Below the pieces are notes generated by a model. That model was not told where the DNA came from. It made no database searches and saw nothing but the letters and a program-made list of their open reading frames with translations. Below are positions 1 to 8,054 of a stretch of DNA of 62,526 nucleotides, one piece after another. The stretch comes from an uncultured Clostridia bacterium (lineage in GTDB: Bacteria; Bacillota; Clostridia; Christensenellales; UBA3700). Each line of letters starts with the position of its first letter. Position 1 is the stretch's first letter. The translations under genes were made by a program, and so were the position numbers. The DNA is taken from positions 1 through 62,526 of the forward strand of contig CALWHM010000006.1 in NCBI GenBank assembly GCA_944380395.1, given 5' to 3'.

Positions 1-270
1 CAGAAAAGGCGCGTATCAATCGCCGCCGTGGTGGCTTCGCGCCCGAAAATTCTCCTTTTGGACGAACCTACGGTGGGGCAGGACTATGCCGGACTTCAAC
101 GCCTTACGGACGTGCTGGGTAAAATTCACGAACGCGACAATAACACTATGATAACCGTCACGCACGATCTGCGTCCCGCTAGGGCGCTGTGCGACCGCGC
201 CGTGCTGATAGAGGGCGGAAAGGTGGTGAAAGAGGGCGGAAAGCAATTGGCGGCGGAGTATTTTTCTTAG
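1..270 (+). CDS. ABC transporter ATP-binding protein, C-terminal part (probably ECF-type)
   Basis: The gene enters from the left edge in frame from base 1, so only the last 89 residues are visible and the start lies outside. It is the C-terminal half of an ABC ATPase: the end of the signature helix (QKRRVSIAAVVASRP), Walker B with catalytic Glu (ILLLDEPT), a D-loop-like GQD, and the H-loop His (TVTHDL). The Q-K-R-R-V-S-I-A run and the TVGQDYAGLQ segment resemble EcfA/CbiO-type ATPases of energy-coupling-factor vitamin transporters. An ECF-type substrate protein lies 6 kb away on the other strand, so a shared module is possible but is inference. The stop is TAG, followed 10 bp later by a strong bidirectional terminator. 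Confidence 0.85.
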   Translation, partial: QKRRVSIAAVVASRPKILLLDEPTVGQDYAGLQRLTDVLGKIHERDNNTMITVTHDLRPARALCDRAVLIEGGKVVKEGGKQLAAEYFS

Positions 271-280
271 CTAGGAATAT

Positions 281-308
281 AAAAAAACGGGTACGCGCCC
301 GTTTTTTT
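281..308. terminator. bidirectional intrinsic terminator
   Basis: A perfect 11-bp stem (AAAAAAACGGG / CCCGTTTTTTT) closes a 6-nt loop. The A-run and T-run make it work for both the plus-strand ABC gene and the convergent minus-strand AraC gene. Confidence 0.9.
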
Positions 309-325
309 GTTTGTATGTGTTAACG

Positions 326-1063
326 CTATCTGTCCGCGTACTGTTTGGGACTTACGCCCGTTATCTTTTTGAACACTCTGGAAAAGTAGAGCTGATCCAA
401 AAAGCCGCACATTTCCGCTATTTCGTATATCTTATAGTTGTTTATATTGCGCGAAAGCAGCAGTTTCTGTGCGTAGTTTATGCGCGTTTGGTTGAGGAAT
501 TGCAGCGGAGAGATGCCCTTTTCCTTTATGAACTGTCTGCGCAGATAATCCTTGCTCAAAGGTATGTCGCGGTATATTTCGTCCACGCTGAAAGAAGGGT
601 CGGAGAAGTTGTCCATTATCATATTCGCCATATTTTCCACATGCTGGGAGTTGCCCGAAGAGCCGGAGAATACGGACAGCATATTCAATAAAAGTTCGGT
701 GAGTGAGATCATCAGCTTGGGCTGTTCGCGTATGTTCATATTAAAGTAACGGTAGCATATGCCCATCACCGTGTACAGGTCGCGGTGGGAGTTGTCGTCC
801 AGCAGCTGCGGAGTTTTGAAGGGAGGGGTCCACCCCGATATGGTCATATGAATGTTCTTAAAGCCGCGTTCGGACTGATTTGTGTGCAGTACGCCCGGCG
901 GTACCAGCACCAGTTGGTGCTGAGTGTAGTCTATCGCGCGTCCGTCCTCGAACGTGATGGTGCCGTCGCCGCCCGTGCAATATATGAACTCCCAAAAGTC
1001 GTGCTTGTGCTGGGAAACTTCGTACGTGCGCAGGTTTTTACCCGAGTAATTGATAACAGCCAT
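326..1063 (-). CDS. AraC family transcriptional regulator with N-terminal cupin
   Basis: 245 residues. The first ~150 residues form a cupin-like sensor (HKHDFWEFIYC, then LVLVPPGVLH), a double-stranded beta-helix often binding sugars or other small ligands. The last ~95 residues are the two-helix-turn-helix AraC DNA-binding domain (LSKDYLRRQFIKEKGISP; EIAEMCGFLDQLYFSRVFKK; GVSPKQY), with the usual helix spacing. I chose the ATG at 1063 because a GAGGTGG ribosome site sits 7 nt upstream. The in-frame ATG at 1093 overlaps the predicted -10 box and has no ribosome site. No sugar operon is adjacent, so the effector and targets are unknown. A good promoter precedes it at 1092-1120. Confidence 0.9.
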   Translation of the reverse strand: MAVINYSGKNLRTYEVSQHKHDFWEFIYCTGGDGTITFEDGRAIDYTQHQLVLVPPGVLHTNQSERGFKNIHMTISGWTPPFKTPQLLDDNSHRDLYTVMGICYRYFNMNIREQPKLMISLTELLLNMLSVFSGSSGNSQHVENMANMIMDNFSDPSFSVDEIYRDIPLSKDYLRRQFIKEKGISPLQFLNQTRINYAQKLLLSRNINNYKIYEIAEMCGFLDQLYFSRVFKKITGVSPKQYADR

Positions 1064-1091
1064 AATTTGCCACCTCGTATTTTCTGTTTTC

Positions 1092-1120
1092 ATTTTAACA
1101 CAAAATTCCCAAATTGTCCA
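1092..1120 (-). promoter_or_regulatory. sigma-A promoter of the AraC gene
   Basis: On the minus strand TGGACA and TAAAAT are separated by 17 nt. Transcription would start near 1085, about 20 nt before the chosen ATG. Confidence 0.6.
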
Positions 1121-1323
1121 TACTTTTTTTGAAATAGTGGTTTTATGGACGGAAAAGGCGGTTTTGTTCGGCTTGTTTTTATAATTTTAACGGTATTTTA
1201 CGCTCTCTTACTTGCGTTTGCCGCGTTTATAATATAAAATTATATGGACAGGCAATATTTTTTCAGCCGTACGACGCGGCGGAGGTAATGCGCAGGTCAC
1301 TCAATTTTTTCGGGAGGTGGCTT

Positions 1324-2364
1324 ATGGCGTCTATCAGGGAACAGTTCAGACAAATCAAACCCGTGAATTTCTTCTTTCTCACGCTGGCGGGTATCATCAA
1401 TGCGGTGGGCGTGACTTTGTTTTTGGCGCCCGAAGCGGTGAATTTGTATGACAGCGGCTTTTCGGGCACATCCATTCTGCTGGGTAATCTCACGGACAAC
1501 GCGGGACTTAATATGAGTATTTGGCTGATAATCCTCAACGTACCCTTCTTTTTGCTCGGACTCAAAAAAATGGGCGTGCCGTTTATCGCGTATTCATTGT
1601 ATACGATAGGGGTGTATTCGCTGTTTTCGTGGTGTTTTCAAACGGGCTTCGGCATAGCGTTTCCGGACGGAGGCTCTCCCATTGCGGGCAGCGATAAACT
1701 GCTGTGCGCCATATTCGGCGGACTTATATCCGGCATAGGCAGCGGCACCACCATCAGGTTCGGCGGCGCCATTGACGGAGTTGAAGTCATGGCGGTAATG
1801 TTTTCCAAGCGCATAGGAATGACGGTGGGCACGTTTGTTATGAGTTATAACGTGCTGTTTTACATAATAGCGGGAGTCGTTACCAAAAGCTGGGAAGCGC
1901 CGCTCTATTCGGTGATAGCATACGCCGTGGGACTTAAAGCTGTGGACTTTATGGTGGACGGCTTTGATAAAGCCAAAACCGCCTTTATCATCACGGATAA
2001 ATACGATGAAATGGCAAGCCTGCTCAGTGAGGAGTTCGGGCGCGGCGTGACCAAGATGGACGCGGAAGGGTATTATTCCAAAGCGCCCAAAACGGTGCTC
2101 TACTGCGTGGTGAACAGGTTTGAAGTGAACAAGCTCAAACAGATAGTCGTCAGCGTGGATCCCAACGCGTTTATGGTGATAAACGACGTTACGGACAGTT
2201 TGGGAAGCTCCCTTAAATTCGGCAGGCGCAAAGCGGTGGTGGCGCGCAGAAAAAGGCGTGAAGAAAAGCTGGACGAGATAAAAGAGCAGATTTTCGAGGG
2301 CGAAGGAAAGGATACAGACTCCGATGAAGATACGAACGGCGATATAGACGGCGCAAAAAAGTAA
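1324..2364 (+). CDS. YitT family membrane protein (DUF161 + DUF2179)
   Basis: 346 residues. The N-terminal two thirds carry about five or six hydrophobic helices (for example PVNFFFLTLAGIINAVGVTLFL and WLIILNVPFFLLGL) with the glycine-rich GSGTTIRFGGAIDGVEV segment typical of YitT/DUF161. After ~residue 220 comes a soluble DUF2179 domain (KAKTAFIITDKYDEM ... GYYSKAPKTVLYCVVN ... DPNAFMVINDV), then a charged Lys/Arg/Glu-rich tail. The family is widespread in Bacillota and its transport function is not established. Two starts are possible: ATG 1288 has GGAGG only 2 nt away, ATG 1324 has GGAGG with a normal 6-nt gap, so 1324 is preferred. Confidence 0.9.
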   Translation: MASIREQFRQIKPVNFFFLTLAGIINAVGVTLFLAPEAVNLYDSGFSGTSILLGNLTDNAGLNMSIWLIILNVPFFLLGLKKMGVPFIAYSLYTIGVYSLFSWCFQTGFGIAFPDGGSPIAGSDKLLCAIFGGLISGIGSGTTIRFGGAIDGVEVMAVMFSKRIGMTVGTFVMSYNVLFYIIAGVVTKSWEAPLYSVIAYAVGLKAVDFMVDGFDKAKTAFIITDKYDEMASLLSEEFGRGVTKMDAEGYYSKAPKTVLYCVVNRFEVNKLKQIVVSVDPNAFMVINDVTDSLGSSLKFGRRKAVVARRKRREEKLDEIKEQIFEGEGKDTDSDEDTNGDIDGAKK

Positions 2365-2419
2365 TTTTTTTGCGGCAAATCGTGAAAAGTGTGGTAAAAT
2401 GTAAGGAGAAGGTGAGCGT

Positions 2420-3301
2420 ATGAAGATATCAAAACTGTTTGAAAGCAAAAAGGCGGTTTATTCCTTTGAGATATTTCCGCCCAAAGTCAATGACGATATA
2501 AGCAAGATATATTCCACTTTGGAGAGCATCAGGGATATCGCGCCCGACTACGTTTCCGTGACGTACAGCGCGGGCGGAAGCAAAAATTCGCGTACGGCGG
2601 AGATAGCCGACTTGCTCAAAAACAGGTACGGTATGGAGCCGCTCGCGCACTTAACCTGCGTAAACTCCACGCGCAAAGAGGTGGAAGAGGCGATAGAAAA
2701 GCTCAATTTGATAGGTGTGGAAAATATTCTTGCGCTGCGCGGCGACAGGATAGAAGGGCAGGATAAGGGGGAGTTCAATTACGCTTCAGACCTTATCCCC
2801 GTGATAAAGCGGCTTTCAAACGCAGATATCGGCGCGGCTTGTTATCCGGAAGGGCACCCCGAAAGCAAGAATATGGTGGAAGATATACGCAACCTCAAAA
2901 AAAAGGTGGACTTGGGCGTTACGCACCTGAATACGCAGCTGTTTTTCGATAACGACGTATTCCTCAATTTTATGGATAAAGTGCGCCTTGCGGGTATAGA
3001 CGTGCCCATTCAGGCGGGCATAATGCCGCTTGTGAAAAAGTCGCAGTTCGGCGGGATAGTGCGTATGACGGGCGCGGGTATCCCCACCAAGATAGCGCGT
3101 ATGTACGCGCGTTTTGCGGACGATCCTCAATCGTTGGAGGACGCGGGCGTGGCTTATGCCACGGATCAGATAATAGATCTGCTGTCCGCGGGAGTGCAGG
3201 GCATACACTTGTACATTATGAACAACGCGCGCGTTGCCCGCAGGATAACGGAGAACATCAAACCAATTTTGGACAGGATAAACGGTGAAGACAGATCTTA
3301 A
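2420..3301 (+). CDS. metF: methylenetetrahydrofolate reductase (MetF)
   Basis: 293 residues, normal for bacterial MetF. It reduces 5,10-methylene-THF to 5-methyl-THF with FAD, making the methyl donor for MetH. Landmarks in order: YSFEIFPPK at the N-terminus with the Glu conserved in the active site, YVSVTYSAGGS, HLTCVNST, ILALRGDRIE, the GAACYPEGHPES loop, THLNTQLFFDN, and QAGIMPL. It is the first gene of a tight three-gene unit: its end overlaps the next gene by 17 nt. The ribosome site is AAGGAG upstream of the ATG. The organism's MetF may use ferredoxin or a partner protein, as in some anaerobes, but nothing here decides this. Confidence 0.95.
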   Translation: MKISKLFESKKAVYSFEIFPPKVNDDISKIYSTLESIRDIAPDYVSVTYSAGGSKNSRTAEIADLLKNRYGMEPLAHLTCVNSTRKEVEEAIEKLNLIGVENILALRGDRIEGQDKGEFNYASDLIPVIKRLSNADIGAACYPEGHPESKNMVEDIRNLKKKVDLGVTHLNTQLFFDNDVFLNFMDKVRLAGIDVPIQAGIMPLVKKSQFGGIVRMTGAGIPTKIARMYARFADDPQSLEDAGVAYATDQIIDLLSAGVQGIHLYIMNNARVARRITENIKPILDRINGEDRS

Positions 3302-3929
3302 AGAAGCGCTCAGATATATGGGCGTAAAAGGCGCTCCCGACCCCTCCGTGCTGGCTTTGGCAAAGCAGGCGGAGGAGGAAGTGAACGCGCACGCAAAGGT
3401 GCGCTCCGTGTTCAAAAAAGTGGAGATAAAGGCGGACGAGATCGCGGGATACGTGGAGATAGTCGGCGCGGGCGTGAGATGGGAAGGGAAGAATTTATCC
3501 CGCCATTTAAGCGGCTGTGAAAGCGCGTATCTGATAGCGGCAACGCTAGGATTTGAAATGGAAAAGCGGGTGAATTATCTTATGAGCACCCGCCCCGCGC
3601 TGGGCGTGGCGACGGACGCAATGTGCACTTCCGCCTTGGAGTGCGCGCTGGACGAGCTGTGCCTGCAGCTGGAAAAGCAGTGCGGTAAAAAGCTGAAAAC
3701 GCGCTTTTCCTGCGGATATGGGGATTTTCCGCTGGCGGCGCAAAAAGATATGGTCAAGCTGCTCGACACGGGCAGAAAGATAGGCGTGTTTTTATCGGAA
3801 AGCCTTATGCTTGCTCCGCAAAAATCCGTCACCGCCGTAGTCGGGATTTCCGACGAAAGCGAAAATAATTTGCGCGGATGCGGCGACTGCGGCAAGAAGG
3901 ACTGCGCATTCAGAAAGGAGAACAAATGA
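3285..3929 (+). CDS. stand-alone methionine synthase reactivation (AdoMet-binding) domain protein
   Basis: 214 residues, GTG start inside the end of metF. It matches the C-terminal activation domain of classical MetH, which binds SAM and remethylates inactive cob(II)alamin. The conserved CGYGDFPL segment (RPxxGYxxxP region in long MetH) is present, as is GAGVRWEGKNLSRHL near residue 60. A Cys-rich tail (GCGDCGKKDC) is not part of the E. coli domain and could bind metal. The neighbouring MetH lacks this domain, so the two proteins together equal one full-length MetH. It overlaps metH by 4 nt (ATGA). Split MetH with a separate activation protein is known from Thermotoga and many Clostridia. Confidence 0.88.
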   Translation: MKTDLKEALRYMGVKGAPDPSVLALAKQAEEEVNAHAKVRSVFKKVEIKADEIAGYVEIVGAGVRWEGKNLSRHLSGCESAYLIAATLGFEMEKRVNYLMSTRPALGVATDAMCTSALECALDELCLQLEKQCGKKLKTRFSCGYGDFPLAAQKDMVKLLDTGRKIGVFLSESLMLAPQKSVTAVVGISDESENNLRGCGDCGKKDCAFRKENK

Positions 3930-6259
3930 ATTTTTTAGAGTTTCTCAAAGAAAATACGGTGATTTTGGACGGGGCGCTGGGCACGCAGTTTCAGGCAAAG
4001 GGAATGCCCGCGGGTAAAAGTCCCGAATATTACAATATAGAGCGCCCCGAACTTGTGGAGGAGATACACCGCGGATATATCGCTGCGGGAAGCGACGTCA
4101 TCTATACCAACACTTTCGGCGCAAACAGCGTGAAGATGGACATTGACAAGGTGGAGCGGATAGTCCGCGCGGGCGTGGAGATAGCTCGCCGCGCCGCGGA
4201 CGGCAAATTCGTGGCGCTGGACATAGGACCCACGGGCGCGCTTTTGGAGCCTTTGGGCAGTATGACTTTTCAGCAAGCCTATGAAGTGTTTTCTCAGATT
4301 ATTAGGGCGGGTGCCGACGCGGATATTATCGTGATCGAAACTATGTCCGATATGGCGGAGCTCAGGGCGGCGCTGCTTGCCGCGCGTGAAAATTCCTCCC
4401 TTCCCGTGATGTGCAGTATGACCTTTGAAGAGGGCGGCAGAACGTTCACGGGCGTGAGCGCGGAGGCGTTTGCGCTTACGGCTTCTCCGCTTGCGGACGT
4501 GATAGGCGTGAATTGTTCGCTGGGACCGGACAAACTGCTGCCCATTATGAAGAGGATCGCTTCCCACACGACCAAGCCGCTGTTCATAAAGGCGAACGCG
4601 GGACTTCCCGATGAGAAGATGCGCTATTCCATAGGCGCGGAAGAGTTTGCGCGTATGTACGAAGAGTACGCGGATATGGGCGTGAATATTTTGGGCGGAT
4701 GCTGCGGCACTTCCCCCGAGTATATCGCAAAGATAAAAAGCACTCTCGGCAATAAAAAACCCGCGGCGCGCGAAGTGAACGTTCCCGCCGCCGTTTGCAG
4801 CGCAAGCCAAGTCGTGTATTTGGACAGGGTGCGCGTGATAGGGGAAAGGATAAATCCCACAGGCAAAAAGGCGATGAAAGAGGCGCTGTTAAAGGGCGAT
4901 ATGGGATATGTGGCGGCGCGCGCGATAGAGCAGGCGGAAGCGGGCGCGGATATTCTGGACGTAAACGCGGGCGTGCCCGGCATAGACGAAAAAGCCGTTT
5001 TGTGCCAAATGGTCAAGCGCATACAGGCGGCGGTGGAACTGCCGCTTCAAATAGACTGCGGCAAACCCGACGCCATAGAAGCGGCTTTGCGCGCGGTGAA
5101 CGGCAAAGCCATAGTCAATTCCGTAAACGCGGAAGAGGCGAGCCTTAACGGCATTCTGCCCATAGTCGCCAAATACGGCGCGGCGGTGGTGGGACTTGCC
5201 GTGGACGAAAGGGGCATTCCTTCCACTGTGGAAGGGAGGCTGGAAAACGCGCGCAGGATAATAGAGCGCGCCAAGGCTTTCGGTATACCCGAACAGGATA
5301 TATATATAGACTGTCTTACGCTTACGGTGAGCGCGGAACAGGGACAGGCGCTCAACACGCTGGAAGCGTTGAGGCGCATTAAGAGCGAATACGGCGTGCG
5401 CACGGTTTTGGGCGTTTCCAACATATCTTTCGGACTTCCCGCAAGGGGCGCGATAAATTCCGCTTTTCTCACAATGGCGATGCAGGCGGGATTGGATCTG
5501 CCCATAATCAACCCCAATATCCCCGAAATGATGGCGGCGGTGGACGCCTTCAATGTGCTCTCCTGTGCGGACAAAGGCTGCTCGCGCTGGGTGGAAAGGT
5601 ACGCTTCAACCAAAGCTGAACCTGCCGCCGCGCCCGCGGAAGAGGGGAAGGATATATATTACTATATCTCCAAAGGACTGCCTCAGGCGGCGGACGTCAC
5701 GCGCGAAAAGCTTAACGTAATGCAGCCGTTGCAAGTGATAGACGAACTGCTTATTCCCGCGCTCAATCGCGTGGGCGACGACTATGAAAAGGGCGTGATA
5801 TTCCTCCCTCAGCTGATTTCCGCGGCGGAGGCGGCAAAGCTGTGCTTTGAAGAAGTCAAGTCGCATATCAAAGGCGGCGCGGTGGGAAAGGGCGACATAG
5901 TGCTTGCCACCGTGTTCGGCGACGTGCACGACATCGGCAAAAACATAGTCAAAACCGTGCTGGAAAATTACGGCTACAATGTGATAGATCTGGGCAAGAA
6001 CGTGCCGCCGCAGACGGTAGTCGACGCGGTGAAAAAGGGGAACGTCAAGCTGTGCGGACTTTCCGCGCTGATGACCACCACCGTGGAGAATATGAAAAAG
6101 ACCATCGAGCTGTTGCGCGAGCAATGCCCCGATTGCAAGATAATGGTGGGCGGAGCCGTGCTCACCGAAGAATACGCGGAAAAAATAGGCGCGGATATGT
6201 ATTGCAAGGACGCCGCCGCAAGTGCGCGTTATGCCAATGCTATTTTCCTCCCGCAATAA
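3926..6259 (+). CDS. metH: cobalamin-dependent methionine synthase MetH, lacking the activation domain
   Basis: 777 residues against ~1,230 in E. coli. It transfers the methyl group of methyl-THF to homocysteine through cobalamin. Domains: homocysteine-binding barrel (1-~295) with zinc ligands at the NCS near residue 197 and the GGCCG pair near 259-260; pterin-binding barrel (~310-575; GERINPTGKK, DVNAGVPG, GVSNISFGLP); B12-binding part (~600-777) with the helical cap and the DVHDIG signature at 666-671 whose His ligates cobalt. It stops where the activation domain would begin, and that domain is encoded by the gene just upstream. The start at 3926 has AAAGGAG 5 nt upstream; an in-frame start at 3878 lies deep inside the previous gene. 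It depends on B12, which fits the B12 riboswitch and uptake genes 0.8 kb away. Confidence 0.96.
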   Translation: MNFLEFLKENTVILDGALGTQFQAKGMPAGKSPEYYNIERPELVEEIHRGYIAAGSDVIYTNTFGANSVKMDIDKVERIVRAGVEIARRAADGKFVALDIGPTGALLEPLGSMTFQQAYEVFSQIIRAGADADIIVIETMSDMAELRAALLAARENSSLPVMCSMTFEEGGRTFTGVSAEAFALTASPLADVIGVNCSLGPDKLLPIMKRIASHTTKPLFIKANAGLPDEKMRYSIGAEEFARMYEEYADMGVNILGGCCGTSPEYIAKIKSTLGNKKPAAREVNVPAAVCSASQVVYLDRVRVIGERINPTGKKAMKEALLKGDMGYVAARAIEQAEAGADILDVNAGVPGIDEKAVLCQMVKRIQAAVELPLQIDCGKPDAIEAALRAVNGKAIVNSVNAEEASLNGILPIVAKYGAAVVGLAVDERGIPSTVEGRLENARRIIERAKAFGIPEQDIYIDCLTLTVSAEQGQALNTLEALRRIKSEYGVRTVLGVSNISFGLPARGAINSAFLTMAMQAGLDLPIINPNIPEMMAAVDAFNVLSCADKGCSRWVERYASTKAEPAAAPAEEGKDIYYYISKGLPQAADVTREKLNVMQPLQVIDELLIPALNRVGDDYEKGVIFLPQLISAAEAAKLCFEEVKSHIKGGAVGKGDIVLATVFGDVHDIGKNIVKTVLENYGYNVIDLGKNVPPQTVVDAVKKGNVKLCGLSALMTTTVENMKKTIELLREQCPDCKIMVGGAVLTEEYAEKIGADMYCKDAAASARYANAIFLPQ

Positions 6260-6376
6260 CCGGCTTTCAACGCGGTCTTTTCGGCATCTTTTTGCAACGC
6301 CTCGCTCGACGTAGCGCTGCTACGACTTCGTTCGGTGTTGCGAAAACCTGCTCAAAAATCCCTGCGCTGAAATCGG
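6260..6376. repeat. long imperfect palindrome downstream of metH
   Basis: About 117 bp fold back on a centre near 6317 (GTAGC-GCT-GCTAC). Pairing continues with mismatches through GCAACGCC/GGTGTTGC out to CGGCTTTCAACGCG / CGCTGAAATCGGG. It has no coding potential and is followed by an A/T run (6390-6410). It may act as a metH terminator, stabiliser or MITE-like remnant. Its architecture resembles the palindromes at 33.4 and 34.1 kb, but the sequence does not. Confidence 0.6.
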
Positions 6377-6433
6377 GTTATCGCGGTTGTCAAACAGCAA
6401 AAAAAATTTTATAATTAAAAGTTTGCGGAAATG

Positions 6434-7057
6434 CTACTTTATTATGTGACAATTAAGCGTGTTTTCACGCGTTTTTTCACCCCTGCATACAGTTTTTCTC
6501 CTGTTTATATGCAAAAGTTTGGCGGGGGTTATTTTGCGCAAAAGCGCGGTGAACGGGATAAAAAGCAGGGTAAAAGTTATCGCGTTGCACACAATCTGCG
6601 TTATGTAAAAACTTGCGCCGCGCACATAGATGATCGCAAATCTTTGCCAAAAGTTTTCGTGAAAGCCGGTAAAAAGCCCCGTATCAATAAGTGAAGAGAG
6701 CACTCCGAAAAGCACGGTCATCACGCATGCCGCCGCCGTCAAAACAAGGCGGCGCCTTATTTTCAGTCTGCCCGCCACGGCGAAAAGCAGGGTGAGGGCG
6801 GGCCAATAGATAAAGTAGAGCGCCACCCAACTCCCCGCGCCCCAGATGAGCACTTCAACTCCGCAGAACACGAATGCGGCAAGCACTCCCGCTCCGCCGA
6901 AAACGTATCCGTAGGCAGCGAGCAAAAGCGAAACTATCTCCACGTTGGGGATAGCCGCAAGCGCCAGCTTGCCCGCCGTTACCGTGGCGGCGCAAACGGC
7001 GATATATGCAATTTGAAGGGCGGAAAATTTCGCCCTCCTTACGCTCGATTTTACCAT
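6434..7057 (-). CDS. ECF transporter S component, probably cobalamin-specific
   Basis: 207 residues with about five or six membrane helices. The N-terminal segment ALQIAYIAVCAATVTAGKLALAAIPNVEIVSLL has the alanine-rich first helix and the NVE-type loop common to ECF S components that pair with EcfT. It overlaps the upstream lipoprotein gene by 7 nt, and both follow a cobalamin riboswitch, so cobalamin is the likely substrate (CbrT-like role); that is inference from regulation, not from residues. The C-terminal ~25 residues are basic and hydrophilic. No EcfT or EcfA is adjacent; the ATPase fragment at the window's left edge could belong to a shared energising module. Confidence 0.82.
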   Translation of the reverse strand: MVKSSVRRAKFSALQIAYIAVCAATVTAGKLALAAIPNVEIVSLLLAAYGYVFGGAGVLAAFVFCGVEVLIWGAGSWVALYFIYWPALTLLFAVAGRLKIRRRLVLTAAACVMTVLFGVLSSLIDTGLFTGFHENFWQRFAIIYVRGASFYITQIVCNAITFTLLFIPFTALLRKITPAKLLHINRRKTVCRGEKTRENTLNCHIIK

Positions 7058-7524
7058 ACGGTATAGGTGATTATTATCACGCAGCCGTCCGTTATCGTCA
7101 TATCGCTTGCGCCCACGCCCGAATTGACATACTTTTTCCCCTCATAGGTGAAGTCGGTGGCGTACTGCGAAACGTCTATGTCTTTTTCCACGGAAGTGTA
7201 GATATATATGGATCTGTGCGCGCTCGCGTCTTCCGTAAGTTCGCCTATCTGCGTGAGATACGCGCCGTATCCGCCGTCCGTGGCGGTATAGGTGAGTTTG
7301 CCTTGCAGTTTAAGGCTTTCCACAACGTTCATAAGCCCCGTATTTTCGTTGTAGGACATCTGGTTCAAGTCTACTTCAAACACCTGCGTGTAATCGCCGC
7401 CGTCCGTAAGGACCAGCGTCATCTTATCGCCCGTAACTTCTCCGTCCGGAGCGCACGCAAACAGCGCCGCAACGACAATCGTAAGAACGGTTAAGACAGC
7501 CAAAACTTTGATAAACTTCTTCAT
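7051..7524 (-). CDS. DUF4430 lipoprotein, probable cobalamin-binding partner
   Basis: 157 residues. An N-terminal signal with lipobox (VVAALFAC, Cys at ~25) marks a lipoprotein anchored outside the cell membrane. The rest (~40-157) resembles DUF4430, a beta-fold shared with the C-terminal domain of eukaryotic intrinsic factor/transcobalamin (GLMNVVESLKL, YGAYLTQIGEL, YEGKKYVNSGVG). DUF4430 proteins often sit beside ECF S proteins under B12 riboswitches. The start at 7524 is backed by GAGGAG 7 nt upstream; the longer in-frame reading to 7635 would run through the riboswitch terminator and is rejected. Likely role: capture cobalamin at the surface and hand it to the S component. Confidence 0.82.
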   Translation of the reverse strand: MKKFIKVLAVLTVLTIVVAALFACAPDGEVTGDKMTLVLTDGGDYTQVFEVDLNQMSYNENTGLMNVVESLKLQGKLTYTATDGGYGAYLTQIGELTEDASAHRSIYIYTSVEKDIDVSQYATDFTYEGKKYVNSGVGASDMTITDGCVIIITYTVW

Positions 7525-7570
7525 ATCATTCTCCTCAGCCATACCGGTATGGCAAATTTTATTGCGAATA

Positions 7571-7597
7571 AAAAAGCTCCGCACTGTGCGGAGCTTT
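7571..7597 (-). terminator. riboswitch-controlled intrinsic terminator
   Basis: On the minus strand AAGCTCCGCA-CAG-TGCGGAGC is followed by TTTTTT, between the aptamer and the lipoprotein gene. TGCGGAG at 7628-7634 (minus sense) can pair with CTCCGCA of the terminator's 5' arm (7587-7593), giving a 7-bp antiterminator. B12 binding would favour the terminator. Confidence 0.85.
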
Positions 7598-7647
7598 CGG
7601 CGCAAACAAAAATGCAGCCCCTTCGCCCTCCGCAAAGTGCTTTGTCA

Positions 7648-7852
7648 AGTTACGGGCAGGTCTCCTGGCTAAGGGTTTTCCTCGCGCTTTCCTTCCCCCG
7701 CAGGGTGGTATATAAGCGTTTGTATCCGCCCCTTACGGCGGATCCCCATTACAGTAGCGGGGGCTGCCTCGGTTTTTCACCGACGTTCCCTCTTGTGCCA
7801 AGCCAAGCATATGCTTGCGCTTGGCGTGCCGCAGTGCGGCAACCTCGCAACT
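7648..7852 (-). ncRNA. cobalamin (adenosylcobalamin-type) riboswitch
   Basis: The minus strand shows the hallmark elements in order: GGGAA, GGTGAAAAACCGAGGCAGCCCCCGCTACTGTAA-type core (given here only by its landmarks GTGAAAA, GCAGCCCCCGC and ACTGTAA), GGGGGAAGG, and the B12 box GCCAGGAGACCTGCC at 7655-7669. An outer P1-like pairing joins GTTGCGAGGT (about 7842-7851) with ACCTGCCCGTAAC (7649-7661). An extra side hairpin lies at 7798-7830. The transcript would begin almost at the aptamer's 5' end, 0.33 kb before the lipoprotein start codon. Expected effect: high cobalamin shuts off the uptake genes. Confidence 0.96.
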
Positions 7853-7864
7853 TTATTTATGCCC

Positions 7865-7893
7865 ATTATACAGGCAAAGCAATGCAATGTCAA
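7865..7893 (-). promoter_or_regulatory. consensus sigma-A promoter of the cobalamin-uptake operon
   Basis: TTGACA (7893-7888) and TATAAT (7870-7865) match consensus perfectly with a 17-nt spacer. A strong promoter with control left to the riboswitch is the usual design. Confidence 0.9.
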
Positions 7894-7924
7894 TCAAAGC
7901 GCGCGATGTTCGCCTTAGATATTT

Positions 7925-7944
7925 CCGCCTTCGGGCGGTTTTTT
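7925..7944 (+). terminator. small hairpin with T-run
   Basis: CCGCC-TTCG-GGCGG is followed by six T on the plus strand. No plus-strand gene ends nearby, so it may protect the following gene from antisense transcription through the riboswitch region. Confidence 0.6.
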
Positions 7945-8054
7945 ACGTGTAAGAAAAATGTAAGAAAGTTGTCATAACGCCGTAATAAAGGGGTGTCATA
8001 ATGGTATCGTAAAGGGAAATAAGGTCCCTAAACAAGAAGAAAGAGGTGCGTATT

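Noticed and set aside
3935-4810. Long antisense frame inside metH (and similar shadows inside lysS, pyrC, recD2, addA, addB)
   Set aside because: GC-rich codon-position bias opens antisense frames; all lie fully within well-supported genes and lack ribosome sites.
7549-7977. Plus-strand reading frame of 142 codons over the riboswitch
   Set aside because: It covers the aptamer, terminator and promoter of the minus-strand B12 operon and has no ribosome site.
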